Origin: Planctomycetota bacterium
GTDB lineage: Bacteria; Planctomycetota; JAJSAM01; JAJVHW01
DNA length: 64,000 nucleotides
Direction of reading: 5' to 3'
Assembly: GCA_024280885.1 (NCBI GenBank)
Contig: JAJRPF010000045.1
Location: forward strand, 1 to 64,000
Both the position numbers and the translations under genes were made by a program. Positions within the stretch are counted from its first letter, which is position 1. Each line of letters starts with the position of its first letter. Positions 43,834-52,836 of this stretch are shown in pieces. Under the pieces are notes generated by a model, which made no database searches, had not been told where the DNA came from, and saw nothing but the letters and a program-made list of their open reading frames with translations.

Positions 43834-45750
43834 TTACTTGAGTGGGAACATGTCCTGCATCTGCTGCATGAGGTCGCGGCGCACTTCGGGCTTCCACAGG
43901 TTGCCGAGATGGCCGCCTGTCTCGTGCAGCGTGAGCCGCCATCCGAAGAGTTGACGCAGGAACGGCACGTCGCCGGGCTTGAGCAGCATGTCGTTGCGGT
44001 TTGTCACGACGCGAATGCGCGGATTCCTGTGGAGGTCAAGCTCGATGTTGCGCAGGTCGCAGAGCGACGACAGGACGTCGGCCCCCCGATCGGTGTTCTC
44101 GATATCGCTTCGCAGTCGCGCCTGCTCCGGCAGAACGAAGGCGTAGAAGTACTCCATCCACGAGTAGCGCGCGATCTCGCGGTAGGAAGCGGCACGGTCG
44201 CTGTTCGTACGCGGCGTCAGGAAGAAGTCGCCGGTCACTCCACGATCGCGCGCTTGATCGAGTACGTCCATCAGCGTCATGCGAAATGCCATGCCGGTCA
44301 GGAACTTCGCGCCGTCCTCGGTGAGCGGTAGGGGCTTGCCGGGCCGGAGGTCCCCGCCACCGGCAACATCCAGAACGTAGCGAAAGAATATGCGCATCTT
44401 CTCTTCGCGCTCTTCGTCATCCGGGAAGAGCTTCAGCGGAAGCTCGAAGTAGTCGTCGAAGCCCTGCGCCGCGCGCATGAGGTTGACCGGCGGATTGATC
44501 GCCATGTAGCCCTGGAACTCGATCAGGCCCGCGTGCCTCGCTTCCTGTTCAGCGGCAGCCATGAAGAGCGCGTGATAGGCCCCCATCGAGATACCCATGA
44601 CGGCGCGGTTGCGGCCGATCACGGCGCCGAATTCCTCGTGCAGATCGGCGTCGATCGCCGTCAACGCCACATGCACATCACGCGCGTCGGACGGAGCGAA
44701 GCCAGGGAAGTCCGTGGTGAGAGCGGTCTCGATGAACTCGAAGTTCAACGAGCTCGAGATCGTGACGGCGTGGTAGCCGGCCTTGAATGCCATTTCTGCA
44801 AGTGCGGCAGTGGAAGTGGCGTTGCGGTGCCCACCCGTGCCCGGCAACACGTACATCACGGGTGCCGCGTGATCCTGCAACCACACGGAGTACGGGAAGT
44901 CCTGGCCCGTGCTCGCGAGAGCGACCTCGCGCTCCTGCTTCTCTTCGGCGAACGACTTGTCCTCGAGGCCCAAGAAGACGTATTGCAGAGTGTCCGACGC
45001 ACTCCCCGCCTCGGCCGCCGCACGATACGTGGTCGGTTTCAGGTTGCGATTGAGCGAACGCGCCATGCGCTCAAGCCGGTACGGGTCGTACGTCGTGTTG
45101 CCGAATTCGACATAGCTGTCAATGCTGTCGCTCGTGTCGTTGAAGCGCAGAGCGATGGTGCCGAGCGGCACGTACGTGAGGGGATCGAGGAGCGTATCCG
45201 GGATCCAACCGACACTGTCGCGGACGGTCGGGCGCGGCAGCTTCGTGTAGGACGAGTCCTCCCAGCCCCACTCGCGGAACGCCAGGCCCATGTCCTGGGC
45301 GCGCGGGGCCGGAGCGTCCATCTCGGCGGCCGAATCGCGGATGCCGAGCACGCCGACCGTCGTGTTCACGAGAAAGCGCTCCGTCTCGAGACCCGCCTCG
45401 TCGGTCTTGCCTTGCGAGAGGTTGCTGACCAGACGCACCGGATAGAGCAGGTTCTTGCCCACCCGCGTGACGGCTTCGCGAACGCTCTTCGGCGAGATGA
45501 AACGCCAACCCTTCGCCAATGGGGCGATCACGTACTCGGCCCCCAGGTGGACGCCATCGTCGAGAACCCGGTTCGTCGGCTCGCCTCCGTCGCGGATCTC
45601 CCAGAACGTGAGATCCTTCTCCTGGAAGTGCGCAGCACCGGGCCCGTCGTAGTCTGACCAGTCCCGATGCTTCGTCTCGGTGCTCGTGCAACCGACGACC
45701 AAGAGCGGCAGGAGCGTCAACAGGATTGGGCGCAATCGAGGGTTCGACAT
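43834..45750 (-). CDS. Lipoprotein fusing an MlaA (VacJ) domain to an alpha/beta hydrolase
   Basis: ATG 45750 has GGAAGG upstream; 638 residues with lipobox LLVVGC. Residues about 55-195 are MlaA-like: TNRVLDDGVHLGAEYVIAPL, AKGWRFISPKSVREAV, NLLYPVRLVSNLSQGK, RFLVNTTVGVLGIRDSAAEM and the pattern G-x-W-G-x-x-D...KLPRPTVRDSVG. Residues about 290-638 are an alpha/beta hydrolase: oxyanion region YVLPGTGGHRN, nucleophile elbow GISMG with Ser388, acid candidate Asp587 in TNRNDMLL, and catalytic His614 in TGGHLG. MlaA normally sits in the outer membrane and takes phospholipids from its outer leaflet. Adding a lipase-like domain suggests that lipids could be cut as they are removed. It is convergent with mlaEFD. 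The MlaA assignment is by motif order; the enzyme's substrate is inferred. Confidence 0.8.
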   Translation of the reverse strand: MSNPRLRPILLTLLPLLVVGCTSTETKHRDWSDYDGPGAAHFQEKDLTFWEIRDGGEPTNRVLDDGVHLGAEYVIAPLAKGWRFISPKSVREAVTRVGKNLLYPVRLVSNLSQGKTDEAGLETERFLVNTTVGVLGIRDSAAEMDAPAPRAQDMGLAFREWGWEDSSYTKLPRPTVRDSVGWIPDTLLDPLTYVPLGTIALRFNDTSDSIDSYVEFGNTTYDPYRLERMARSLNRNLKPTTYRAAAEAGSASDTLQYVFLGLEDKSFAEEKQEREVALASTGQDFPYSVWLQDHAAPVMYVLPGTGGHRNATSTAALAEMAFKAGYHAVTISSSLNFEFIETALTTDFPGFAPSDARDVHVALTAIDADLHEEFGAVIGRNRAVMGISMGAYHALFMAAAEQEARHAGLIEFQGYMAINPPVNLMRAAQGFDDYFELPLKLFPDDEEREEKMRIFFRYVLDVAGGGDLRPGKPLPLTEDGAKFLTGMAFRMTLMDVLDQARDRGVTGDFFLTPRTNSDRAASYREIARYSWMEYFYAFVLPEQARLRSDIENTDRGADVLSSLCDLRNIELDLHRNPRIRVVTNRNDMLLKPGDVPFLRQLFGWRLTLHETGGHLGNLWKPEVRRDLMQQMQDMFPLK

Positions 45751-45864
45751 GGGCTTCCTTCCAGGAGTCTCGGAACGTGAGATCAGCGCAGAGTAATCCT
45801 GACGCCCCGCCCGCGAAGAGGACATCCGGCGCGCGATTTCGACCCGCGGCTGGCGACGTCGCGC

Positions 45865-46506
45865 TCAGGCGGAGTCGCGCAGGGATCGAGGCGCCTCGAT
45901 CGCGAGCCGCGCGCCGCGTGCCTCCAACCAGCGTCCGACGTGCTTGCCCAGCGGGTCCCCCTCGAGATTGACACGGGTGCCGGGTTCCGCCCCACCGAGC
46001 GTCGTCACGTCGAGCGTCGTCGGGATGAGAGCGACGGAGAACTCCGTGTGCGAGAGATCAGCGACGGTCAAGCTGATACCGTCCACCGCGATCCAACCCT
46101 TGGGTGCGAGCGTCTTCATGACCTCGTCGGGGGCCTCGATCGTCATCCACGTCTCGTCTCCCCGCTGCTCGACGACCGAGACACAGCCGACGGCGTCGAC
46201 GTGCCCTTGGACCTCGTGACCGCCGATCTCGTCCCCGACCCGCAGCGCCCCTTCGAGATTCACCCTGTCACCCACGGACAGATCGCCCAGTGTCGTCAGC
46301 CGCATGGTCTGGCCGATGACATCGAATTCCGCGCGGCCAGCCTCGAAGGCGACAACCGTGAGGCACACGCCGGCGACGGCGATCGAGGCCCCGTGCTGCG
46401 GTTCTCGACCCAACACCGAGACGTCCACTGCAAGGCGAATGGAGGCGCCCGCGACGTCTTCGATCCCCAGGATCTCGCCTGTTCCTGTCACGATACCGCT
46501 GAACAT
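45865..46506 (-). CDS. ribE: Riboflavin synthase (alpha chain)
   Basis: 213 residues from ATG 46506. The lumazine-binding domain occurs twice: MFSGIVTGTGEILGIE and GHEVQGHVDAVGCVSVVEQR as the starts, and VAGVCLTVVAF, DGISLTVADLSHTEFSVALI as the conserved second blocks, with LEGALRVGDEIGGH and LEGDPLGKHVGRWLE. Each half is a riboflavin synthase barrel; the enzyme makes riboflavin from two 6,7-dimethyl-8-ribityllumazines. No other rib gene is adjacent. The ribosome site is weak, but MFSGI(I/V) is the standard start. The gene is divergent from trmD, with about 180 bp between. Confidence 0.92.
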   Translation of the reverse strand: MFSGIVTGTGEILGIEDVAGASIRLAVDVSVLGREPQHGASIAVAGVCLTVVAFEAGRAEFDVIGQTMRLTTLGDLSVGDRVNLEGALRVGDEIGGHEVQGHVDAVGCVSVVEQRGDETWMTIEAPDEVMKTLAPKGWIAVDGISLTVADLSHTEFSVALIPTTLDVTTLGGAEPGTRVNLEGDPLGKHVGRWLEARGARLAIEAPRSLRDSA

Positions 46507-46684
46507 GCACCAAGTTGACGGGCCACCGACGCCAGCGCCGCGCGATTTCCGGCCTCCGCGGACCCTCGTGTCCGTTCCGGGTCCCCACGCCCACGGGCCA
46601 CCGGTTTTTTTACACGGCGAGGCAGCGCTTCCGGGAACATCGCGGGTTTGGCGGCAACGTAGACGCTGAAAGTCTGCGCTCACC

Positions 46685-47521
46685 GTGCGAATCGACATCG
46701 CGACGCTGTTCCCCGGCATGTTCCGGGAGGTGCTCACGACGAGTATCCTGGGCCGTGCCCGGGATGCTGGCATTGTCGAATTCGGGCTCTATGACATACG
46801 AGACTTCTCCTCTGGCCGACATCGGTCGGTGGACGCCAAGCCCTACGGGGGCGGACCGGGCATGCTGCTCCGGCCCGGCCCCGTCGTCTTGTGCGTGGAA
46901 CGCATCCTCAGCGAGCGTGGCCCCGGCCGCGTACTCCTGATGTCGCCCCAGGGCGAGCGCTTCACGCAGGCACGTGCGAGGGGCCTCGCCGAAGACGAGC
47001 ATCTCGTCATCGTGTGCGGCCGTTACGAGGGCTTCGACGAGCGCATTCGAGACGTCCTCAGTCCCGAAGAGATCTCGCTCGGCGACTTCGTGATGACCGG
47101 TGGTGAACTACCGGCCATGGCGATAGCCGACGCGGTGGTCCGACTCTTGCCCGGCGCGCTCGGCGACGAGGCCTCTGCCGTCACCGAGTCGTTCAGCGCC
47201 GGAAACGCCGACAGCCTCGCTCTTGAGGGACCGCAGTATCTCGAAGGACCGCAGTATCTCGAAGGACCGCAGTATCTCGAAGGACCGCAGTATCTCGAAG
47301 GACCGCAGTACACGCGACCTCAAGAGTTTCGTGGCTTGGACGTTCCGGAGGTGCTTCGATCGGGCGATCACGCCCGCATCGAAACTTGGCGCGAAGAGAA
47401 GTCCCGCGAACGAACACAGCAACGAATAGCAGTCAGAAACGACAGGTCGAACGACAATGCCAGGTCCAGCCGCTCGAAGGCGGTTGATCTCGGCGATACG
47501 GACTCCGGAGACGAACGATGA
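46685..47521 (+). CDS. trmD: tRNA (guanine-N1)-methyltransferase with a fivefold repeated LEGPQY motif
   Basis: GTG 46685 starts a 278-residue protein. TrmD motifs are all present: [76 protein letters not shown] and the trefoil-knot block [20 protein letters not shown]. TrmD makes m1G37 in tRNAs with AdoMet and prevents frameshifting. Where ordinary members have a single [LY]-x-x-P-x-YTRP, this one has LEGPQY five times in a row (residues 180-209) before TRPQEF. The extra 24 residues lie in the inter-domain linker that folds over the active site. The C-terminal domain ([20 protein letters not shown]) is normal. The stop overlaps the rplS start (ATGA). Confidence 0.93.
   Translation: MRIDIATLFPGMFREVLTTSILGRARDAGIVEFGLYDIRDFSSGRHRSVDAKPYGGGPGMLLRPGPVVLCVERILSERGPGRVLLMSPQGERFTQARARGLAEDEHLVIVCGRYEGFDERIRDVLSPEEISLGDFVMTGGELPAMAIADAVVRLLPGALGDEASAVTESFSAGNADSLALEGPQYLEGPQYLEGPQYLEGPQYLEGPQYTRPQEFRGLDVPEVLRSGDHARIETWREEKSRERTQQRIAVRNDRSNDNARSSRSKAVDLGDTDSGDER
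47222..47311 (+). repeat. Five tandem 18-bp units inside trmD
   Basis: Units at 47222-47239, 47240-47257, 47258-47275, 47276-47293 and 47294-47311, each CTCGAAGGACCGCAGTAT with small changes in the first (CTTGAG) and last (TAC). Being a multiple of three, the expansion keeps the frame and adds LEGPQY each time. Confidence 0.95.
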
Positions 47522-47940
47522 GGAAGATGAGCGAGGTTGAGACCCCGTACCTGCGCAGCGAGCCGCTGGACTTCGAAGTCGGCGACACCGTGGACGTGGG
47601 CGTGATCATCACGGAGACCGTCGAGAAGCGCGGCAAGCTCGAAGAGAAAGAGCGTGTCCAGGTCTTCAACGGCATCGTCATCGCCCGCGGCGGCGCCGGC
47701 GTGAACGAGAGCTTCACAGTGCGTCGCATCGTCGCCGGCGAGGGCGTCGAGCGCGTCTTCCCGGTGCACAGCCCGAAGCTTGCGTATGTGAAGAGCAAGC
47801 GCAAGGCACGCGTCCGCCGTGCGAAGCTCTACTACCTGCGCGATCGCTCCGGCAAGTCGGCGCGCCTGCGCGAGCGAATTGTCGTTACTGCCACCAAGAA
47901 GGGCAAGGGCGCCAAGCGCAAGGCCACCCCCACGAAGTAG
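47518..47940 (+). CDS. rplS: Ribosomal protein bL19
   Basis: 140 residues starting at ATG 47518, overlapping the trmD stop. Typical bL19 sequence: [20 protein letters not shown], the family block [41 protein letters not shown] and [24 protein letters not shown] as separate segments. The C-terminal tail is lysine-rich ([14 protein letters not shown]), longer than in E. coli. bL19 lies at the subunit interface of the ribosome. The trmD-rplS order is the standard arrangement, but rpsP and rimM, often upstream, are not here. The TAG is part of a 16-bp tandem repeat. Confidence 0.95.
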   Translation: MRKMSEVETPYLRSEPLDFEVGDTVDVGVIITETVEKRGKLEEKERVQVFNGIVIARGGAGVNESFTVRRIVAGEGVERVFPVHSPKLAYVKSKRKARVRRAKLYYLRDRSGKSARLRERIVVTATKKGKGAKRKATPTK

Positions 47941-47985
47941 GGCAGGAACGGCGTAGGGCTGGACTGGCGTAGGGCTCGAACCGAG
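47938..47985 (+). repeat. 16-bp tandem repeat starting with the rplS stop codon
   Basis: TAGGGCAGGAACGGCG (47938-47953), TAGGGCTGGACTGGCG (47954-47969), TAGGGCTCGAACCGAG (47970-47985). The first TAG is the rplS stop; the next two fall in other frames. Confidence 0.75.
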
Positions 47986-48046
47986 AGCGAAACCGCATGG
48001 GGAGTGGATCATTGATGCCCTCCCCACGCGGCCGCCCGGACTCGAA

Positions 48047-48409
48047 ATGAGTACCGGATCGAGTGGCGCCGATGCAGAGCGCTATGCCGCGGACGCGCTA
48101 CGCCGTGACGGCTACCGCATCCTGCTTCGCAATCACCGGACGCCGGTAGGAGAGCTCGATATAGTGGCTCTCCGACGCGGCGTCTTTGCATTCGTGGAAG
48201 TCAAGGCTCGTCGAAGACACGGCCGCGCCGGCACACCCGAGCAGGCCTTGACGCCCACGAAGATCCGACGCGTGACGCGCGCCGCCGAGTACGTACTGAA
48301 GACGAGAGGACTGCCGGACGCGCCACGCGTGTTGATCGGGGCAGCCGTCGATCTGGACCCGAATGGACGCCCCGAGAGCGTCCGTTTCCTGCCACTGCAA
48401 GGGGCGTGA
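48047..48409 (+). CDS. yraN: YraN-family (UPF0102) nuclease-like protein
   Basis: 120 residues with the PD-(D/E)xK core of the YraN family: G-x-x-AERYAADALRRDGYRIL, the N-x-R motif LRNHRTPVGELDIVALRRG with the acidic residue in ELDIV, then FAFVEVKARR (E-x-K). The C-terminal SVRFLPLQGA is also typical. Members are predicted Holliday-junction-resolvase-like nucleases of poorly known role and are often near rplS, as here. Its stop overlaps the start of the EIIA gene (TGATG). Confidence 0.88.
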   Translation: MSTGSSGADAERYAADALRRDGYRILLRNHRTPVGELDIVALRRGVFAFVEVKARRRHGRAGTPEQALTPTKIRRVTRAAEYVLKTRGLPDAPRVLIGAAVDLDPNGRPESVRFLPLQGA

Positions 48410-48858
48410 TGATCCACCTTTCGGACCATGTCAGCCGTGATCGAGTCCTCGATCTGCGCAGCCGCACGCGCGACGCGGCCCTCCTGGAACTCGTCGAGTC
48501 GTTCGGCGACACGCCCGAAGTGGGCGACAAGGAGAAGGTGCTCCAGGCGTTGCTCGAGCGCGAGGAGATCGTCTCGACCGGGATCGGTCTCGGCGTGGCC
48601 GTTCCGCATGCGAAGATCCCCGAGGTCACCGAGTTCGTCGTGGCCTACGGGCGCTCCGCCCAAGGCATCGACTGGGACGCCATCGACGAGCGTCCGGTGC
48701 ACCACGTCATTGTGATCGCCGGACCGCCCGACAGGCAGCACCGCTACCTGCAGTTTCTTGCCTCGGTCACGCTCCAGATGAAGCGCGAGGAGTTGCGCCA
48801 CAAGCTGAACGTCGCCGAAGATGCGACCGCGCTCTTCGAGATTTTCCGCAGCGAGTAG
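48409..48858 (+). CDS. PTS EIIA type-2 (PtsN-like) protein
   Basis: ATG 48409 overlaps the yraN TGA; 149 residues. The EIIA-type-2 domain is clear: the phospho-accepting His67 in GLGVAVPHAKIPEV, LLEREEIVSTGIG before it, DWDAIDERPVHHVIVIAGPP and HRYLQFLASVTLQMKREELR after it. Standalone proteins of this kind take phosphate from HPr/NPr and mostly regulate (nitrogen, potassium) rather than transport sugar. No PTS permease, HPr or enzyme I is in the window. The one-base GTG 48406 just before is a possible alternative start. Confidence 0.88.
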   Translation: MIHLSDHVSRDRVLDLRSRTRDAALLELVESFGDTPEVGDKEKVLQALLEREEIVSTGIGLGVAVPHAKIPEVTEFVVAYGRSAQGIDWDAIDERPVHHVIVIAGPPDRQHRYLQFLASVTLQMKREELRHKLNVAEDATALFEIFRSE

Positions 48859-48982
48859 CAGCGCGCAGGCGCGACTCCGTTCGCGACGCGCCGCCCGCCC
48901 ACACGCGCCGGCGACTTCGAGATCGCCCATGGCGGCAGAGTGAGACTCCCCTCATGGCCGCCTGCGCGGCTACGATGCTCTC

Positions 48983-50425
48983 ATGAAGTCGCGATACGTC
49001 CTGGGCGCCGCGTGCGCTGCCGCTCTGCTCCCGTTTTCGATCAGCGTGTCGGCACAGGACACGGCTGCGCCTCTCCCGCCGCCTCCCGCGCCGTCAGAGA
49101 GCGCGCCGGCAACGGCGCAACCCGGCCACGCCGCCGTCGAGCGGCGTGCGAGACGGGAGCGGGCCGCAGCGCAGATGGACGATGGCGACATCATGCTCGT
49201 GCTCGCCCGCGGTGACGCCACGGGTTTCACGGGACCGATCCGGAGTGACGATTTCCACTACGTCTGCCCGATCGAGGCCGTTCGCGGGGCGGTACTCATC
49301 GAGCGGCAGGACGGCCACACACGACACCACCTCTACTTGCAGCCCAGATCGCCGCTCGGTGAGCGCTGGACAGGACCGACGATCGGGCCGGGAGAAGACA
49401 CGGCCGCCGAGCAGGCCTTCGACGCAGCGCTGCCTGTCGGCAACCTGGTGCCGGACGTCGTCCGCATGCTCACTGCGGGCCGGACTCTCTACGTATCGTC
49501 CGCCGCACCTGCCAATGGCGCGCAGCGACGCGAAGAGCTCGTGGAGGCCGTGCGCGAAGGGTTGCCGAGCGGCCTCACGCTGAGCCGCCGAGACATGCAG
49601 CAGCGCGGCGCACAGAAGGTCGAAGAGCAACCCGACGCGACCGCGCGCATCGTGCGTTCCGCGGCACCCATCCTCACGGGACTGCGCGCGACGAAATCGG
49701 AGACCGAGATCGCATACGTGCGGCGGGCGATCGACGCCACGATTCTCGGGCTCCTCGACACCGGTCGCACGTTGCGCCCCGGACTGGCCGAGTATCAGAT
49801 CCAGGGACTGATCGAGTTCCGCTGCAAGCTGGCCGGCTGCGAGCGCCAGGCGTTCGACTCGATCGTTGGTTCGGGGCCGAACTCTTGCATCCTGCACTAC
49901 GGAGCGAACCGGAGGATCATGCAGGATGGCGATCTCGTGGTCGTGGACGTTGGTGGCGAGTACCGCGGCTACGCCGCTGATGTCACGCGCACCTTCCCCG
50001 TCAACGGTCGCTTCACGAAACGCCAGGCCGAGGTTTACGACGCCGTTCTCGAAGCCCAGAAAGCCGGAATCGCCGCGGTCAGGCCCGGTGTGACGCTCGG
50101 CCAGGTCCACGCCGCCGCAAAGGCAGTCCTGGAGAAGCACGGGTTGTCGCGGTGGTTCATCCACAGAACATCACACTCCGTCGGCCTGAACGTCCACGAT
50201 GTCTGGGGCCGTTCGCGGAAGCTCGAGGTCGGATCGATCATGACCGTGGAACCGGGCGTGTACATCCCCTCTGAGAGTCTCGGCGTACGGATCGAAGACA
50301 CGTTGCTCGTGACCGAGGATGGTTCGATCGTGCTCTCAGCGGGCGCTCCGAAGGAACGCCACGCCGTGGAAGCTCTGATGGCCGAAGACGCGCCGATCCC
50401 GATGACGGCACCGAACGCGCGTTGA
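48983..50425 (+). CDS. Secreted Xaa-Pro aminopeptidase-like metallopeptidase (M24)
   Basis: 480 residues with a signal peptide (MKSRYVLGAACAAALLPFS, cleavage near VSAQ) and a Pro/Ala linker. The C-terminal pita-bread domain has all metal ligands of M24: Asp in LVVVDVGGEYRGY, Asp in AADVTRTFPVNG, His in SHSVGLNVHDV, Glu in MTVEPGVYIP and Glu in GVRIEDTLLVTEDG. An N-terminal creatinase-like domain (about 60-230) precedes it. Such enzymes remove N-terminal residues before proline with Mn or Zn. Export to the envelope suggests peptide scavenging. It is convergent with the TPR lipoprotein gene; a hairpin lies between them. Confidence 0.92.
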   Translation: MKSRYVLGAACAAALLPFSISVSAQDTAAPLPPPPAPSESAPATAQPGHAAVERRARRERAAAQMDDGDIMLVLARGDATGFTGPIRSDDFHYVCPIEAVRGAVLIERQDGHTRHHLYLQPRSPLGERWTGPTIGPGEDTAAEQAFDAALPVGNLVPDVVRMLTAGRTLYVSSAAPANGAQRREELVEAVREGLPSGLTLSRRDMQQRGAQKVEEQPDATARIVRSAAPILTGLRATKSETEIAYVRRAIDATILGLLDTGRTLRPGLAEYQIQGLIEFRCKLAGCERQAFDSIVGSGPNSCILHYGANRRIMQDGDLVVVDVGGEYRGYAADVTRTFPVNGRFTKRQAEVYDAVLEAQKAGIAAVRPGVTLGQVHAAAKAVLEKHGLSRWFIHRTSHSVGLNVHDVWGRSRKLEVGSIMTVEPGVYIPSESLGVRIEDTLLVTEDGSIVLSAGAPKERHAVEALMAEDAPIPMTAPNAR

Positions 50426-50427
50426 TC

Positions 50428-50454
50428 CGTGGCGCTAAACCACAGCGCGCCACG
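50428..50454. terminator. Hairpin between convergent genes
   Basis: Perfect 8-bp arms CGTGGCGC (50428-50435) and GCGCCACG (50447-50454) with an 11-base loop, three bases after the M24 stop and four bases before the minus-strand stop at 50458. A bidirectional terminator is likely; there is no U run. Confidence 0.6.
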
Positions 50455-50457
50455 ATG

Positions 50458-52836
50458 TCAGAACTCTCGCAATAGACGCTGTCCGAGATCGCGCGCTTCC
50501 GCCGGACTCAGGCGATCGAACTGCTGAATGATGTTGAAGTTCCGGTCGATCGTCGGGAATGCCTCGGGGGCCTCATCGACGATCCGCACGGCCAAGCGCA
50601 CCGCCCCGATATAGCCCTCGACGTGTGCTGTGCTGCCAGTCGTGTCCGGAAGAAACGCCAGCAGCGACGCAAGCGCTACGAGCGGCGCGTCGCTCTCGGC
50701 CAGAGCCGTGATCGCCGCACGAGCCTCCAGTGACGCTTCGACAGCCGCACCGTCGAAGCCGCAACGCAGAGCAAGCCAGAACCCGCGCCACGGAGGGCGT
50801 AGAATGGGGAGCATCTCGCGAGCGTCGAAAACATGACCGAGTTCGTGTGTCCGCACCGACGCGAGCACGGCGTCGGAGTCCCTCCCGCCGAGCACCGCGC
50901 GCTCGGCGATACGGCGCGCGACCGCCGACGGCGTGTCGAGCGCCAAACGCTCGCTCGCGGTCGCCGCCGGTCGCGGGACAACACTCAATCCTATCCTTCG
51001 CCTGCCGGGACCACTCAGCACGGTATCGAGTTGCAAGATGACGAAGCGATCGATCGTGAGCCCTGCGAGCCCACCGCCCAAACCTGCGAGTTCCAGAGGC
51101 AGGCCCGCGGCCTCGATCCAACACTCGTCGAACGTCAGATCGACGCCGCGAACCCGCGCACTCGCATCGGCTCGAGCGAGTTGCACTCGGCCGAGCATGA
51201 CCGTTGGAGCCCCACCCCGGCGCCGACCGATCACCATCAACAGACCGCGACGATCGAACTCTGCGGCGAACGCAGCGCCCGACGTGATCGACGCCGCGAA
51301 TTCCCCGAGGAAAGGGTAGGACCGCACCGTTGCGCCATCTGTGATGTCGTGGCCGAGTCGCCGCTCCGAGGCGGCCCCAATCACGTCGAGTACTTCGCGC
51401 ACCGTGGTGTCGCGTTGCTTGCGGCGCGCAGCCGAGCGCAAGTTCCGCGCCACCTCGGCCAGATCCACGAGGAAGTTGTCGAATGCGAGCACCCGCGCGA
51501 GTCGCCGTCCGGCCTCTCGTGCAAGACCGTTCTGCTCCGCCGACCAGGCGGTCCCCGAGGCCCGAACGGACGCACTCGCGCGCACCAGCACCACACGCGC
51601 CTCCGCACGCCAGCCCACACTGAGCAGCGACTCCGCCAGTTGCAGGAGGTTCGCGGGTCCCCCATCGCGCTGCGCACGACGGGCGGACGCGCGCAGCGTC
51701 TCCCACCGCTCCGCGTAGAGGTTGTCGTCTCCCAAGAGAGCCTGCGGCGCGCGTGCGAGGAACTCCTCCACGGCGTCGCTGTATCGTTGGGAGCGAATGG
51801 ATGCGCGGCGGGCAACCCGCGCCACGTCGGCTTGCCCCGCGCCACCACCCGCTGCAACCAGCGCTTCGGCGCGCGCGCCTTCCGCATCCCCGAGGGCGAG
51901 ACGCAAGCGTGCACGCAACACCGAGATCGGCCACCGCTCAGCGACGTCGCCCAGTGCCGCAGTGGTCACATCCAGCGCGTCGCGAACGACGACCGGCGGA
52001 GCGTTCCCCGTCAGTTGACGGCTCGCCACCGCGATCACCCTTCGATCCCCGGGAGCCAGCCTCAGCGCCGCCAGAGCAGCCAGCGAGGCACCGGCCGCGT
52101 CTCCCAATTCGCGGGCCGCGACCACACGGCCAAGCTGAGCCGATACGCTCCGTGGATCGAGCAAGAGCGCCTTGTCAAGACTCTCCATCGCTTCGGAAGG
52201 CGCCCCACCGGCCAGTTGCATCTGACCGAGGAAGAGCCACGGCTGGGCATGCGCAGGTGCCATGACCGCCGCGATGAACGCCGATCCAGCGGCTGACTCG
52301 GGTTCACCCGCTCTCAGCTGCCCGAGAGCCACACCGACGCGCGCCCACGCGTGCATTGGGTTCCGTTCGACCGCCGCCGCGAACAGCTCCGACTGACGCT
52401 CACGATCCGGCTCGATCCGCGCGGCCAGGTAGAGAGCGTCCGCGTCGTCTGGGGCCTCCAGGAGTCGCGCGGCATAACGGCTCCGAACAACCCAATCCAG
52501 CTCGGAGTCCACGAGTAGATCCTGGTACAGACGCTGCGCTTCGATGTAGCCCGGGGCAGCGTCCACCAGACGCGTGAGGGTCCGCGCCGCCTCGGCCACA
52601 CGTCCGAGTCCCACCATGCGTCGCGCTCTGGCAAACGCTGCCTGATCGGCATCGCGTGGAGTCGTCGCTGCGACCGGGAACGTCTCGGTGCCACCGCTCT
52701 GACGCGACGCGCATCCGACCAGCATCGTCGCGCCAAGCAAGAGCGCCAGCACCGCACCGCCGCCGCCACGTCTCGGCGCGCATGTGGCACTCCGATTCGC
52801 TTGCCGACGACGAAGGGAGGTGCGAATGCATGCCAT
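50458..52836 (-). CDS. TPR-rich lipoprotein with an HELGH metallopeptidase-like site
   Basis: ATG 52836 gives 792 residues with lipobox MLVGC. The N-terminal half is TPR-like: RARRMVGLGRVAEAARTLTRL, DADALYLAARIEPDRERQSE, MHAWARVGVALGQLRAGEPES, QPWLFLGQMQLAGGAPSEAM split over several repeats. The C-terminal part has HELGHVFDAREMLP, a zinc HExxH site in a helix after SVRTHELGHV, with acidic helices downstream (VEASLEARAAITALAESD). This pairing points to a lipid-anchored peptidase with a TPR docking part. The third zinc ligand is not obvious, so activity is uncertain. No ribosome site stands out before 52836; another start is possible. Confidence 0.65.
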   Translation of the reverse strand: MACIRTSLRRRQANRSATCAPRRGGGGAVLALLLGATMLVGCASRQSGGTETFPVAATTPRDADQAAFARARRMVGLGRVAEAARTLTRLVDAAPGYIEAQRLYQDLLVDSELDWVVRSRYAARLLEAPDDADALYLAARIEPDRERQSELFAAAVERNPMHAWARVGVALGQLRAGEPESAAGSAFIAAVMAPAHAQPWLFLGQMQLAGGAPSEAMESLDKALLLDPRSVSAQLGRVVAARELGDAAGASLAALAALRLAPGDRRVIAVASRQLTGNAPPVVVRDALDVTTAALGDVAERWPISVLRARLRLALGDAEGARAEALVAAGGGAGQADVARVARRASIRSQRYSDAVEEFLARAPQALLGDDNLYAERWETLRASARRAQRDGGPANLLQLAESLLSVGWRAEARVVLVRASASVRASGTAWSAEQNGLAREAGRRLARVLAFDNFLVDLAEVARNLRSAARRKQRDTTVREVLDVIGAASERRLGHDITDGATVRSYPFLGEFAASITSGAAFAAEFDRRGLLMVIGRRRGGAPTVMLGRVQLARADASARVRGVDLTFDECWIEAAGLPLELAGLGGGLAGLTIDRFVILQLDTVLSGPGRRRIGLSVVPRPAATASERLALDTPSAVARRIAERAVLGGRDSDAVLASVRTHELGHVFDAREMLPILRPPWRGFWLALRCGFDGAAVEASLEARAAITALAESDAPLVALASLLAFLPDTTGSTAHVEGYIGAVRLAVRIVDEAPEAFPTIDRNFNIIQQFDRLSPAEARDLGQRLLREF

